11,940 nt of DNA from CALLVF01 sp964632205 (GCA_964632205.1 CAZWBE010000012.1:1-11940), one strand, 5' to 3'; positions 1 to 5,462 are shown, numbered from the stretch's first letter. Program-made: numbers and translations. Notes: generated by a model not told the origin, from the letters alone.

Positions 1-12
1 TAACCATGGTTA
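1..12. repeat. Perfect 12-base palindrome at the window edge
   Basis: TAACCATGGTTA reads the same on both strands. It lies seven bases before the larger hairpin at 19-74. It could be part of the same terminator or structured region, or a protein-binding dyad. Nothing to its left is visible, so its function cannot be assigned. Confidence 0.5.
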
Positions 13-18
13 ATAGAG

Positions 19-74
19 AAAAAAGGGGGGTGAAAATTATGTGACGATCGTCACACAAATTTACCCCTTTTTTT
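19..74 (+). terminator. Large terminator-like hairpin with a perfect palindromic core
   Basis: A left arm of A-run plus G-run (19-33) can pair with TTTACCCC followed by a long T-run (59-72). Inside it, 40-55 is a perfect 16-base palindrome, TGTGACGATCGTCACA. A GC-containing stem followed by T-rich DNA fits an intrinsic terminator for a gene to the left of the window. The A-run on the left arm would also give a T-run on the opposite strand, so it may work in both directions. The palindromic core could instead be an operator. Confidence 0.45.
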
Positions 75-560
75 ACTTTTTATTTTCTATCTCAACGGCG
101 ACGGCAGTAGAAATAGAATTTTTTTTAATATAATATTTAGACTGTCAATAGCCAATTTTTATTTTTAAGCGATGGCGTTAAATATAGAATTTGGCTAATT
201 TTAATTTAATCTTTCAATTTTATTTCATCTTCTTATTTAATCTTACTAATCTCTCTCTAACTAAAGTTAAACAGCGTAAAAATTACAGTTTGATCTTTGT
301 TAATTTTTTCTTTTAGACTGGTTCGTCTTGCAGTATAAAAAATGGTATTTCCCCCAATAAAAATAAAAATCATTCCCAAAAAAACTTATTTAGCTTCTTT
401 TTAATTGCGTTTTGATGAAAAATTTAAGATTTGAATAGTTAAAGTGAAATAAATTCAAAAGCATGGTTGTTTATCTCATGGTAATACGGATAACCTCACT
501 TCTTAAAAGTATCGGTTTCTCTTATAAAAGAATAAAGTCAATTTTTTCATATCTTTGATA
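75..560. other. Gene-poor region with small inverted repeats, no convincing gene
   Basis: No long reading frame is present. Visible structure includes TTTCTA (84-89) facing TAGAAA (108-113), and TAGCCAA near 148-154 facing TTGGCTA near 191-197. On the minus strand, 257-373 could encode a 38-residue peptide (MIFIFIGGNTIFYTARRTSL...). A second minus frame continues with TLVRERLVRLNKKMK, as if a small membrane-protein gene had decayed by frameshift. This is suggestive only. Confidence 0.4.
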
Positions 561-574
561 AAATTATCCTAGTA

Positions 575-658
575 GGAGGAGTCGCATAGTGGACCAGTGC
601 GTGCGCCTGGAAAGCGCATGAGCGAAAGCTCACGAGGGTTCGAATTTCAGCTTCTTCG
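575..658 (+). tRNA. tRNA-Ser (anticodon GGA), T-stem degraded
   Basis: The acceptor stem GGAGGAG (575-581) pairs with CTTCTTC (651-657) with G-T pairs allowed, and the discriminator is G658 as expected for serine. The D-stem is GCA/TGC (584-586/598-600). The anticodon stem TGCGC/GCGCA (602-606/614-618) encloses loop CTGGAAA, giving anticodon GGA. A long variable arm, TGAGC-GAAA-GCTCA (619-632), is diagnostic of a class II tRNA such as serine. The T-loop TTCGAAT is present, but the T-stem GAGGG/TTCAG pairs at no more than three positions, where CCCTC would be expected. CCA is not encoded. The gene may be a variant, a pseudo-tRNA or a misassembly. A possible -10 box TAAAAT lies at 559-564. Confidence 0.75.
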
Positions 659-729
659 CTAGATAAGGCTTTGATATGATACTTAATGGCCAGTCACTCA
701 CCCAACAGAATACCACCTCAAATGATTGT

Positions 730-752
730 GGTTAATTTCATCTTCTTCGCTA
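730..752 (+). repeat. Second copy of the tRNA-Ser 3' end
   Basis: AATTTCATCTTCTTCGCTA at 734-752 matches the tRNA 3' part at 643-661 at 18 of 19 positions. The match extends left through GGTT with a two-base deletion relative to the tRNA copy. A duplicated tRNA 3' end is the usual trace of site-specific integration (attL/attR), but the two copies are only 91 bases apart. A remnant of an excised or decayed element, or an assembly artefact, is therefore more likely than an intact element. Confidence 0.55.
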
Positions 753-810
753 ATTAGTCTTGATCCGGAAAATAAGAAGATTTTTCTGAAAATTTTGTTA
801 AACTATTAAA

Positions 811-1251
811 ATGATAAAAAACCAAATTCAAGCCGATCTCTATCAAGCCATGAAAGAGAAAAATCAACCCCTAGTTGATTTTCTGCGTTTTCTTTTGGCA
901 AGAATTAAAAATTTAGAGATTGATAAAAAAGAAGAATTGCTTGAGGAGGAGATTATTAGTCTTCTTCGCAAAATAAAAGTTGAGTTAACTGATGCTTTAT
1001 CGTTCTCTCAAATATCAAAAAGAAGCGATTTGTCTGATCAAACTAAATTCCAACTTGAATCTTTAACTAAATACTTACCGGCTGACCTATCGGAGGAGGA
1101 GTTAAAAAAAGAAATTGAAAAAATTATTGAGAAAAACAAAAGTCTTTTTGAAAAAAATAAAATGGCCTTGATGGGACTAACCATTAAAACCTTAAAATCA
1201 AAAGCCGATCCAAAAAAAATAAACGAGGTGTTTAGGAAATATTTTGGATAA
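811..1251 (+). CDS. yqeY: GatB/YqeY domain protein
   Basis: This 146-residue protein has the pattern of the YqeY family, which resembles the C-terminal tRNA-binding region of GatB, the amidotransferase subunit acting on mischarged tRNAs. Visible family features are an N-terminal helix with the LRFLLARIKNLEIDKK segment (about 25-40), a long central helical hairpin, the conserved L..YLP turn (KYLPADLSEEEL, about 87-98), and a C-terminal helix ending ADPKKINEVFRKYF. Length is normal for free-standing YqeY. The molecular role of stand-alone YqeY is not well defined and the protein should be cytosolic. The start lacks a Shine-Dalgarno sequence, and TAAACT (799-804), a partial -10 box, ends six bases before the ATG. 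The tRNA-Ser lies upstream, and a broken small gene begins 20 bases after the stop. Confidence 0.88.
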   Translation: MIKNQIQADLYQAMKEKNQPLVDFLRFLLARIKNLEIDKKEELLEEEIISLLRKIKVELTDALSFSQISKRSDLSDQTKFQLESLTKYLPADLSEEELKKEIEKIIEKNKSLFEKNKMALMGLTIKTLKSKADPKKINEVFRKYFG

Positions 1252-1271
1252 ATTTAAGATCAGTCTTGTAA

Positions 1272-1546
1272 ATGAAAGAATACCCTTCCTACCAACGTCA
1301 TCTTAAAGAACCGGAAGGAGATAAATATTTTTTTCCTGAAGGAGTAGTAATTTGGCCGCAAAATACCGGAAGAGGAGTTTTGCAAAATGGTGTTTATGCT
1401 TTAAGAATTGAGGAAAAATCAAAGGATTAACGGGATTCCAACTTCTTACTCCGGCAACTCTATATTTTAATGGAAAATATTGGACCGTCCGTGAAGGTAC
1501 ATTTTTTGGCGCCTATCCAAAAAATGGGAAAAAAATTAAGATTTAA
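1272..1546 (+). pseudogene. Small hypothetical gene split by a one-base frameshift
   Basis: An ATG at 1272 opens a frame of 52 residues (MKEYPSYQRHLKEPEGD... to ...VYALRIEEKSKD) ending at TAA 1428-1430. From about 1421 the neighbouring frame stays open to TAA 1544-1546 and reads GLTGFQLLTPATLYFNGKYW, then TVREGTFFGAYPKNGKKIKI. Adding one base in the A-run at 1421-1423 joins both halves into one protein of about 91 residues. The two halves have similar composition, rich in aromatic residues and glycine, as expected of one beta-rich domain. No family is recognised. Either the gene has a real single-base deletion or the assembly has an error in an A-run; a programmed -1 shift is less likely because no classic slippery heptamer is seen. 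It starts 20 bases after the YqeY gene and could be cotranscribed with it. Confidence 0.6.
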
Positions 1547-1656
1547 TCTTTTATTTTTGTAGATTGTTGTTAAAAATCTTTGATTGTTTTTTAATTATTT
1601 GTTGCGATCGCTTAATTTTGTTAAATAATAAAAAAGCCGGTAAATATTAGCCAGAT

Positions 1657-1711
1657 TAATAATATTTAAGAAAATAAAATTATTTTTTTTATCATTTAGA
1701 CGGCTCTAAAA
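1657..1711 (+). repeat. Left copy of the exact 55-base duplication flanking the gap
   Basis: These 55 bases, starting TAATAATATTTAAG and ending TTTAGACGGCTCTAAAA, recur exactly at 1812-1866 directly after the N run. The end holds a short inverted repeat, TTTAGA-CGGC-TCTAAA. AAAATAA and TTATTTT form another near 1671-1686. An exact repeat abutting both sides of a gap is typical of contig ends that share one assembly k-mer or repeat. Confidence 0.9.
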
Positions 1712-1811
1712 NNNNNNNNNNNNNNNNNNNNNNNNNNNNNNNNNNNNNNNNNNNNNNNNNNNNNNNNNNNNNNNNNNNNNNNNNNNNNNNNNNNNNNNNN
1801 NNNNNNNNNNN
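1712..1811. other. Scaffold gap (100 Ns)
   Basis: Exactly 100 undetermined bases, a customary placeholder length rather than a measured size. Because the flanks share the same terminal 55 bases, the true distance may be zero with the flanks overlapping, or may span a repeat copy. No coding frame on either side clearly runs into the gap. Confidence 0.98.
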
Positions 1812-1866
1812 TAATAATATTTAAGAAAATAAAATTATTTTTTTTATCATTTAGACGGCTCTAAAA
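1812..1866 (+). repeat. Right copy of the exact 55-base duplication
   Basis: Identical to 1657-1711, including the eight-T run and the terminal inverted repeat TTTAGA-CGGC-TCTAAA. If the duplication is real and not an artefact, the hairpins would make it a candidate small repeat element. Confidence 0.9.
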
Positions 1867-1957
1867 ACTTTAATGGTAACAACTTGAGGCACAATAAATT
1901 CCATAGACCAAAAAGGTCATTTCCAACAGGAAGAAATCACAGCGGAAAGCGCCGAGT

Positions 1958-1987
1958 TTGATAATTTTAAAAAAAATAAATTAAAAT
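1958..1987 (+). promoter_or_regulatory. Sigma-70-type promoter placed for a leaderless mRNA
   Basis: TTGATA (1958-1963, five of six to the -35 consensus), an 18-base spacer, then TAAAAT (1982-1987, five of six to the -10 consensus). The -10 ends six bases before the ATG at 1994, so transcription would begin at or next to the start codon. No Shine-Dalgarno sequence is present, which agrees with leaderless translation. Confidence 0.6.
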
Positions 1988-1993
1988 AAAAAA

Positions 1994-2626
1994 ATGGCCG
2001 ACCCCTTAAATGAACAAAATTATTATCTCCCTGTTAAAGAATTAGACCCAGAACTGTGGCAAAACATACGAACATTAGCAAAAAACTTTCCGCCAAAGCC
2101 TTCTACTTTAGCTGGAGATAATGTATTTAACTCAATAATTTTAAACGAAGAGACTTTGCTTTTATTTGAAAATTATCCTCAATTATCCGATTTACTTTCT
2201 GTTTTAATTTATCTTTATGAGGTTGAGGCAGGAGCGACAATTTCCCAAAGCGATTTTTTCCAAAAGCCAGAAAATCAATTATTACTTGTAAAAGCCTTTG
2301 GATATTTTGCTGAAGGAGAATTAAAGCAAGAAAATTATCACCGATATCAAAATTTCTTTAATAAACTTACGGAGCAATTAAAAAAATTAGAAAACCTAAT
2401 TAAAAACAATTCCACTGCTTTGCCAAATATCTTAGGTTCGTTAATTCTGGCTTTAAATGCAGCCATTCATACTCTCCCTGGCGCCTCAACAATAAATTTA
2501 AAACCTCAAGCAATAAAAAGTTTCTTATTAAGTAATATGGAATTCGCTCAACAATATCAAGCTATTTTTGAAAATTTTCAATTGATATTATCTCGAAATC
2601 CTTCCAGTCAAAAACCAACTCTTTAA
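1994..2626 (+). CDS. Hypothetical helical protein, 210 residues
   Basis: No family is recognised. The sequence is almost entirely predicted helix, has no signal peptide and no clear membrane span, and contains a lysine-rich coiled-coil-like segment (YFAEGELKQENYHRYQNFFN, then LTEQLKKLENLIKNN; about 103-138). A moderately hydrophobic helix follows (ILGSLILALNAAIHTLPGA, about 146-164). It is probably cytosolic. Codon use and composition match its neighbours, so nothing suggests transfer. The start is supported by a promoter whose -10 box lies six bases upstream, with no ribosome binding site. It stands alone between the gap and the secreted-protein gene, so context gives no function. Confidence 0.75.
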   Translation: MADPLNEQNYYLPVKELDPELWQNIRTLAKNFPPKPSTLAGDNVFNSIILNEETLLLFENYPQLSDLLSVLIYLYEVEAGATISQSDFFQKPENQLLLVKAFGYFAEGELKQENYHRYQNFFNKLTEQLKKLENLIKNNSTALPNILGSLILALNAAIHTLPGASTINLKPQAIKSFLLSNMEFAQQYQAIFENFQLILSRNPSSQKPTL

Positions 2627-2710
2627 TCCCTTACTCACTTAATTTCTTAATCTCGGAAAGAAATTTTTTACAAAATTGTATTAATTAATAGAAGTTAAAA
2701 ATTTTCTGAA

Positions 2711-2716
2711 GGGGGG
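2711..2716 (+). promoter_or_regulatory. Ribosome binding site that decides the start at 2725
   Basis: GGGGGG preceded by GAA lies eight bases before ATG 2725. An in-frame GTG at 2716 overlaps this site and is therefore unlikely to be the start. This is one of the few genes in the window with a recognisable Shine-Dalgarno-like sequence. Confidence 0.55.
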
Positions 2717-2724
2717 TGAAAAAA

Positions 2725-3075
2725 ATGAAAAAAATAATTCTAACTGCTATTCTTTTAACTTTGGCTTTTGTTTTTTTAACAAATAATAAAGCTTTAGCTT
2801 ATCGAGGAAATCCTGCGGTCCAAGGTCCAAACTGCTCCAATGAAAAATATCAGGCTGTTCAAAAAGCAATCGCTAACAAAGACTTTAACAGCTGGAAAAA
2901 ACTGATGGCCGATCGGGGAGCGGCCAAAGTGATTGACAATCAAAAAGAGTTTGAAAAATTTTTACAGATGAGGAAACTAATGCTTGAAAAAAAATATGAT
3001 GAAGCAGCCAAAATCAGAGCTGAATTAGGATTGGGTATGGGCGGTGGTTTTGGTAGAGGTTATAATAGAAAATAA
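2725..3075 (+). CDS. Small secreted helical protein with C-terminal Gly-rich tail
   Basis: A 116-residue precursor. Residues 1-25 form a clear Sec signal peptide: MKK, a hydrophobic core, then NNKALA with cleavage expected after ALA. The mature part, about 91 residues, is helical, with ANKDFNSWKKLMADRG, a FEKFLQMRKLMLEKKYDEAA segment, then a Gly/Arg-rich tail (GLGMGGGFGRGYNRK). I recall similar short repeats (aromatic-x-x-W/F-K-x-x-M, then KLM..KKYDEA..IR.ELGL) in secreted CPR proteins encoded near ECF sigma factors, but no function is known to me. It may be a sensor, chaperone or target of the adjacent sigma factor, which starts 44 bases downstream. The start was chosen at ATG 2725 because of the GGGGGG eight bases upstream. 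Confidence 0.8.
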   Translation: MKKIILTAILLTLAFVFLTNNKALAYRGNPAVQGPNCSNEKYQAVQKAIANKDFNSWKKLMADRGAAKVIDNQKEFEKFLQMRKLMLEKKYDEAAKIRAELGLGMGGGFGRGYNRK

Positions 3076-3078
3076 ATT

Positions 3079-3110
3079 TTGATAAATGCCGGCCGGCATA
3101 AAAATATAAA
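3079..3110 (+). promoter_or_regulatory. Candidate sigma-gene promoter with a palindrome in a long spacer
   Basis: TTGATA (3079-3084) and TATAAA (3105-3110) are separated by 20 bases. The spacer contains ATGCCGGCCGGCAT (3086-3099), a perfect 14-base GC-rich palindrome in otherwise AT-rich DNA. A dyad inside a 19-20 base spacer is the known layout of MerR-regulated promoters. The palindrome could equally be a hairpin (ATGCC-GGCC-GGCAT) at the end of the secreted-protein transcript, although no T-run follows. Transcription would start about three bases before the ATG at 3120. Confidence 0.45.
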
Positions 3111-3119
3111 AAATAAAAA

Positions 3120-3674
3120 ATGAAAAAAGATATTAAAAAATTAACTGATGAGCAACTGGTAGAAAAGATTACTAATAACAACAAAGAACTTTTTGGAGAA
3201 ATTATTGAAAGATATGAGAAAAAGATTTTGCGATATATTTATTATCTAACTGGCGAAGACCAAGAAAATCAAGACATCGCTCAAAATATTTTTATCAAAG
3301 CTTTTATTAATTTAAAAAGTTTTAATAAAAATTTAAAATTTTCCAGTTGGATTTTTCGCATCGCTCATAATGAAGCGGTTAATTTTTTAAAAAAGAAAAA
3401 ATTCAACCTGTCATTAGATGAAAAAATTATAAAGATTGAAGACGAGAAAAAAATTGATGATGAAATTATCAAAAGATATTTACAAAAAGAGGTTAAAAAT
3501 TGTTTGAAAAAATTACCGGTTTTATATAAAGAAGTAGTTGAACTTTTTTATTTTGAAAATTTATCGTATGAGGAAATCTCTGATGTATTAAAAATTCCCC
3601 CCGGTACAGTGGCAATCCGTTTATTCCGGGCAAAAAATTTTTTAAAAAAAATATGCCAGGAGGAAAAAATCTAA
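3120..3674 (+). CDS. ECF-type RNA polymerase sigma factor
   Basis: At 184 residues it has the two domains of an extracytoplasmic-function sigma factor. Region 2 (about 24-94: LFGEIIERYEKKILRYIYYL, then QDIAQNIFIKAFINLKSF and SSWIFRIAHNEAVNFL) binds core polymerase and the -10 element. Region 4 (about 125-176: LKKLPVLYKEVVELFYFENL, then SYEEISDVLKIPPGTVAIRL and FRAKNFLKK) carries the -35 helix-turn-helix. No region 3 is present, as expected for ECF factors. It would redirect polymerase to a small regulon, probably in response to an envelope signal. The following membrane-protein gene overlaps its 3' end by 22 bases, and a secreted-protein gene precedes it; this context resembles sigma/anti-sigma operons. 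There is no Shine-Dalgarno sequence. The A-rich leader and the palindrome upstream suggest its own promoter. Confidence 0.92.
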   Translation: MKKDIKKLTDEQLVEKITNNNKELFGEIIERYEKKILRYIYYLTGEDQENQDIAQNIFIKAFINLKSFNKNLKFSSWIFRIAHNEAVNFLKKKKFNLSLDEKIIKIEDEKKIDDEIIKRYLQKEVKNCLKKLPVLYKEVVELFYFENLSYEEISDVLKIPPGTVAIRLFRAKNFLKKICQEEKI

Positions 3675-4153
3675 AAAAGACCCTGATGGAAAAAATTGAA
3701 AAGGAGGAGATAAAAATGAAACCGCGCTGGCATTTTATTGTCGGATCAATTCTTCTTTTTCTAGGATTTTTATCGGCAACGATTTTTTCAATTTTATCGA
3801 TTAATCTTATCTTTTTTTTAATGCGAAAACATTATGGTGTGATGTATCAATACCGACTTAACTACATTTTAACCAGTTTTCCTTGGTGGCTTATTATTCC
3901 CTCAGTTTTGGGGATTTTTTTTGGCTTACGATTTTTAAAAGAGTATCGTTTTTCTTATAAAAATAATTTTTTAGTAATTGTTTTTGGTTATATTCTAGTA
4001 ATATTTTTATCAGCGTTTTTAATTGATTTTTTTAATCTAAACAATTTTTTTAATCGCTCTGGCTGGCGAAAATTTTATCATTATCAAAAATATAATATTG
4101 AAAAAAATCAAAAATTTTGGCAAAAGCAATTTTTTAGAAGATTAAATAGATAA
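3653..4153 (+). CDS. Multi-pass membrane protein, putative anti-sigma partner
   Basis: A 166-residue protein with a short cytosolic basic N-terminus, three or four hydrophobic segments (about 28-57, 76-94 and 103-126) and a basic, aromatic C-terminal tail (about 130-166). It overlaps the sigma gene by 22 bases, so translation is probably coupled. From context it is a candidate membrane-bound regulator of that sigma factor; no zinc-finger anti-sigma motif is visible. The start is uncertain. ATG 3653 keeps the LKKTLMEKIEKEEIKMKPRW segment, which I recall as an N-terminal feature of similar CPR proteins. ATG 3716, 145 residues, has a strong AGGAGG at 3702-3707 eight bases upstream. ATG 3686 is a third choice. 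The longer form is reported because of the recalled N-terminal segment and the coupling. Confidence 0.8.
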   Translation: MPGGKNLKKTLMEKIEKEEIKMKPRWHFIVGSILLFLGFLSATIFSILSINLIFFLMRKHYGVMYQYRLNYILTSFPWWLIIPSVLGIFFGLRFLKEYRFSYKNNFLVIVFGYILVIFLSAFLIDFFNLNNFFNRSGWRKFYHYQKYNIEKNQKFWQKQFFRRLNR

Positions 4154-4180
4154 GATAATTATTTTTTTTCCACTTCTTAA

Positions 4181-4260
4181 ATATCCCGCCTCCCATCCGA
4201 CCTGACAGGTCGGATACGAAGCTTGGCAACAAGATGAAACCCTTTAAAAAAACGGGATAT
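4181..4260. repeat. Nested inverted repeats forming a three-helix element
   Basis: Outer arms ATATCCCG (4181-4188) and CGGGATAT (4253-4260) pair over 8 bp. Inside them, ATCCGACCTG (4195-4204) and CAGGTCGGAT (4206-4215) are perfect 10-base arms around a single A. CTTG-GCAA-CAAG (4222-4233) is a small hairpin with a GNRA-type tetraloop. Together they make a closed multibranch shape of 80 bases in the spacer between two genes. It lies upstream of the likely transcription start (about 4317) of the next gene, so it is not that gene's leader. It could be the 3' end of the sigma operon transcript, a small RNA, or a REP-like DNA repeat. No T-run follows, and it matches no riboswitch class known to me. 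Confidence 0.55.
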
Positions 4261-4280
4261 CTGTTATTTAAATAATTCTT

Positions 4281-4310
4281 TTGCAATCTTCTTATAAAAA
4301 TGTATATAAT
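4281..4310 (+). promoter_or_regulatory. Promoter for the membrane-anchored protein gene
   Basis: TTGCAA (4281-4286), an 18-base spacer and a perfect TATAAT (4305-4310) predict initiation near 4317. That lies downstream of the possible ATG at 4300 and upstream of ATG 4339, so it favours the second start and gives a leader of about 22 bases. Confidence 0.5.
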
Positions 4311-4338
4311 TAGGTCAGTTAATAATTTTCAATATTTT

Positions 4339-4920
4339 ATGAAAAAATTTTTACCTCTTGTTTTCTTGGTTTTATTCGTAACCGCTTTGGGTTATTTTGT
4401 TTTAACTAATAAAAATAAAAAAAGCCAGCTGCCGATGGAAAAAAAGAACCAAACCACACAAGAAGAACTGCCAGCGGCAACAGAGAAAATTAAAGACCTA
4501 ATTGGCCAAAATATCGCTCTTAAATGCCTTCATCAAGGACCTGAGGGAGTCACCATCACGACTTATCTCAAAGGCAAAGACAAGATTAGAACCACTGTGG
4601 TGAGAAAAGATGGAACCAGCGAAAGCATTGTTGTTAACGGCAAGTTATACACTTGGGACAACAACACAAAACAAGGCATTGTTATGACCATTGACAAAAT
4701 AAAAAGACAACCAAATGAAAAAACCACCGCCAAAGACCCCCAACAATATATTGAGGAGTTGGAACAATTAAAAGCCCAGTGTCGAAGAGAAAATTTTTCC
4801 GACAGTATTTTTAAACCGCCGGCCGAGATAAAATTTCAAGATTTTGACCAATTCCAAAATATGACGCCGCCGGACAACCCTCAAATCCCAACCGAACCAG
4901 AGGAAACAGAGGGTGAATAA
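4339..4920 (+). CDS. Membrane-anchored extracellular hypothetical protein
   Basis: A 193-residue protein starting MKKFLPLVFLVLFVTALGYF, a single uncleaved N-terminal membrane anchor (about 4-22), followed by a charged linker (NKNKKSQLPMEKKNQTTQEE) and an extracellular domain. The domain reads like a beta-sheet fold: LIGQNIALKCLHQGPEGVTI, then YLKGKDKIRTTVV, SIVVNGKLYTWDNNTKQGIV and a later cysteine (LKAQCRRENF). Two cysteines, in KCLHQ and QCRRE, could form a disulphide. The pattern loosely recalls LolA/DUF4412-like lipid-binding folds, but that is a guess. The C-terminus is Pro/Glu rich (PPDNPQIPTEPEETEGE). An upstream in-frame ATG at 4300 was rejected because the best promoter starts transcription after it. 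The gene converges on the VIT-like gene with 29 bases between stops. Confidence 0.75.
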   Translation: MKKFLPLVFLVLFVTALGYFVLTNKNKKSQLPMEKKNQTTQEELPAATEKIKDLIGQNIALKCLHQGPEGVTITTYLKGKDKIRTTVVRKDGTSESIVVNGKLYTWDNNTKQGIVMTIDKIKRQPNEKTTAKDPQQYIEELEQLKAQCRRENFSDSIFKPPAEIKFQDFDQFQNMTPPDNPQIPTEPEETEGE

Positions 4921-4949
4921 AAATCGGTGGCTGGGTTACAAATTTAAAA

Positions 4950-5438
4950 CTAAAAAAGCTTCTTTATCCAATCGCCAATTAAATGACTGATGATAATAAC
5001 AAAAGTCGCCACCACTAAATGCTCAATAATGATTGGTAGCGCTTTCTCTTTTTGTCTTTTTGCTAGGTAGTAACTAAAAATCATCAGGTAAGAAAAACCT
5101 AAAATAATACTAACTATCACCGCCTGATTTAAAGGGAAAAAAACTACCGGAAAAATAAACGATAAACCAAAAATAAACTTGGCAAAAAAAGTGGCCAAAG
5201 TCGCTAACCAAATTTCTTTGACGCTGTGTGTCCCTTTTGATTCTTCACTGATATGAATTCCTAAAGCGTCAGAGAAGGCATCGGCGACAGCAATGGTTAA
5301 TATCCCCCCAATCACTGCTGTTTTTAACTGGGTGCTGGCATTAAGACCAATCATCAATCCTAAAGTGGTAATCACCCCTGAGGTAATCCCAAACCCAAAA
5401 CCGGTGCGGATGGATTTTTTGATGGCGGGATTAAGCAT
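4950..5438 (-). CDS. VIT1/CCC1-family-like membrane transporter
   Basis: This 162-residue protein has five hydrophobic segments (about 14-33, 40-60, 77-101, 104-126 and 138-158), the number found in vacuolar iron transporter (VIT1/CCC1) proteins. The first helix carries FGITSGVITTLGLMIGL. The end of the second helix has ADAFSDALGIHISEES, close to the family pattern ADxxSxAxGxxxSxxS. VIT proteins export Fe(II) or Mn(II) in exchange for protons. Here the loop between helices 2 and 3 is very short (EESKGTHSVKE), so the cytoplasmic Glu-rich metal-binding bundle of VIT1 is missing; the substrate is therefore uncertain. It follows dprA by 47 bases on the same strand, but a TATAAT (5446-5451) seven bases before its ATG suggests its own leaderless transcript. 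Confidence 0.78.
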   Translation of the reverse strand: MLNPAIKKSIRTGFGFGITSGVITTLGLMIGLNASTQLKTAVIGGILTIAVADAFSDALGIHISEESKGTHSVKEIWLATLATFFAKFIFGLSFIFPVVFFPLNQAVIVSIILGFSYLMIFSYYLAKRQKEKALPIIIEHLVVATFVIIISHLIGDWIKKLF

Positions 5439-5445
5439 AAAAAAA

Positions 5446-5462
5446 ATTATATCATCATTATA
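5446..5462 (-). promoter_or_regulatory. Two tandem TATAAT -10 boxes before the VIT-like gene
   Basis: On the minus strand, perfect TATAAT hexamers lie at 5462-5457 and 5451-5446. The nearer one ends seven bases before the ATG (5438), giving a leaderless start; the farther one would give a leader of about 12 bases. No good -35 box is seen at 17-18 bases. Confidence 0.45.

Noticed and set aside
257..373. 38-residue minus-strand peptide gene
   Set aside because: Short, no ribosome binding site, and an adjacent frame continues the possible protein; kept only as a remark on the gene-poor region.
1604..1611. HIP1-type palindrome GCGATCGC
   Set aside because: A single copy; this motif is meaningful only when highly repeated, as in cyanobacteria.
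2716..2724. GTG start for the secreted protein
   Set aside because: It overlaps the GGGGGG ribosome binding site; ATG 2725 has proper spacing and gives a standard signal peptide.
4181..4260. Known riboswitch class for the nested inverted repeats
   Set aside because: No recognisable consensus of TPP, SAM, c-di-GMP, fluoride, glycine, preQ1 or other classes, and it precedes the predicted transcript start of the next gene.
4300..4338. Earlier start for the membrane-anchored protein (ATG 4300)
   Set aside because: The best promoter (TTGCAA-18-TATAAT) would start transcription after it, and MKKFLPLVFLV at 4339 is a natural anchor start.
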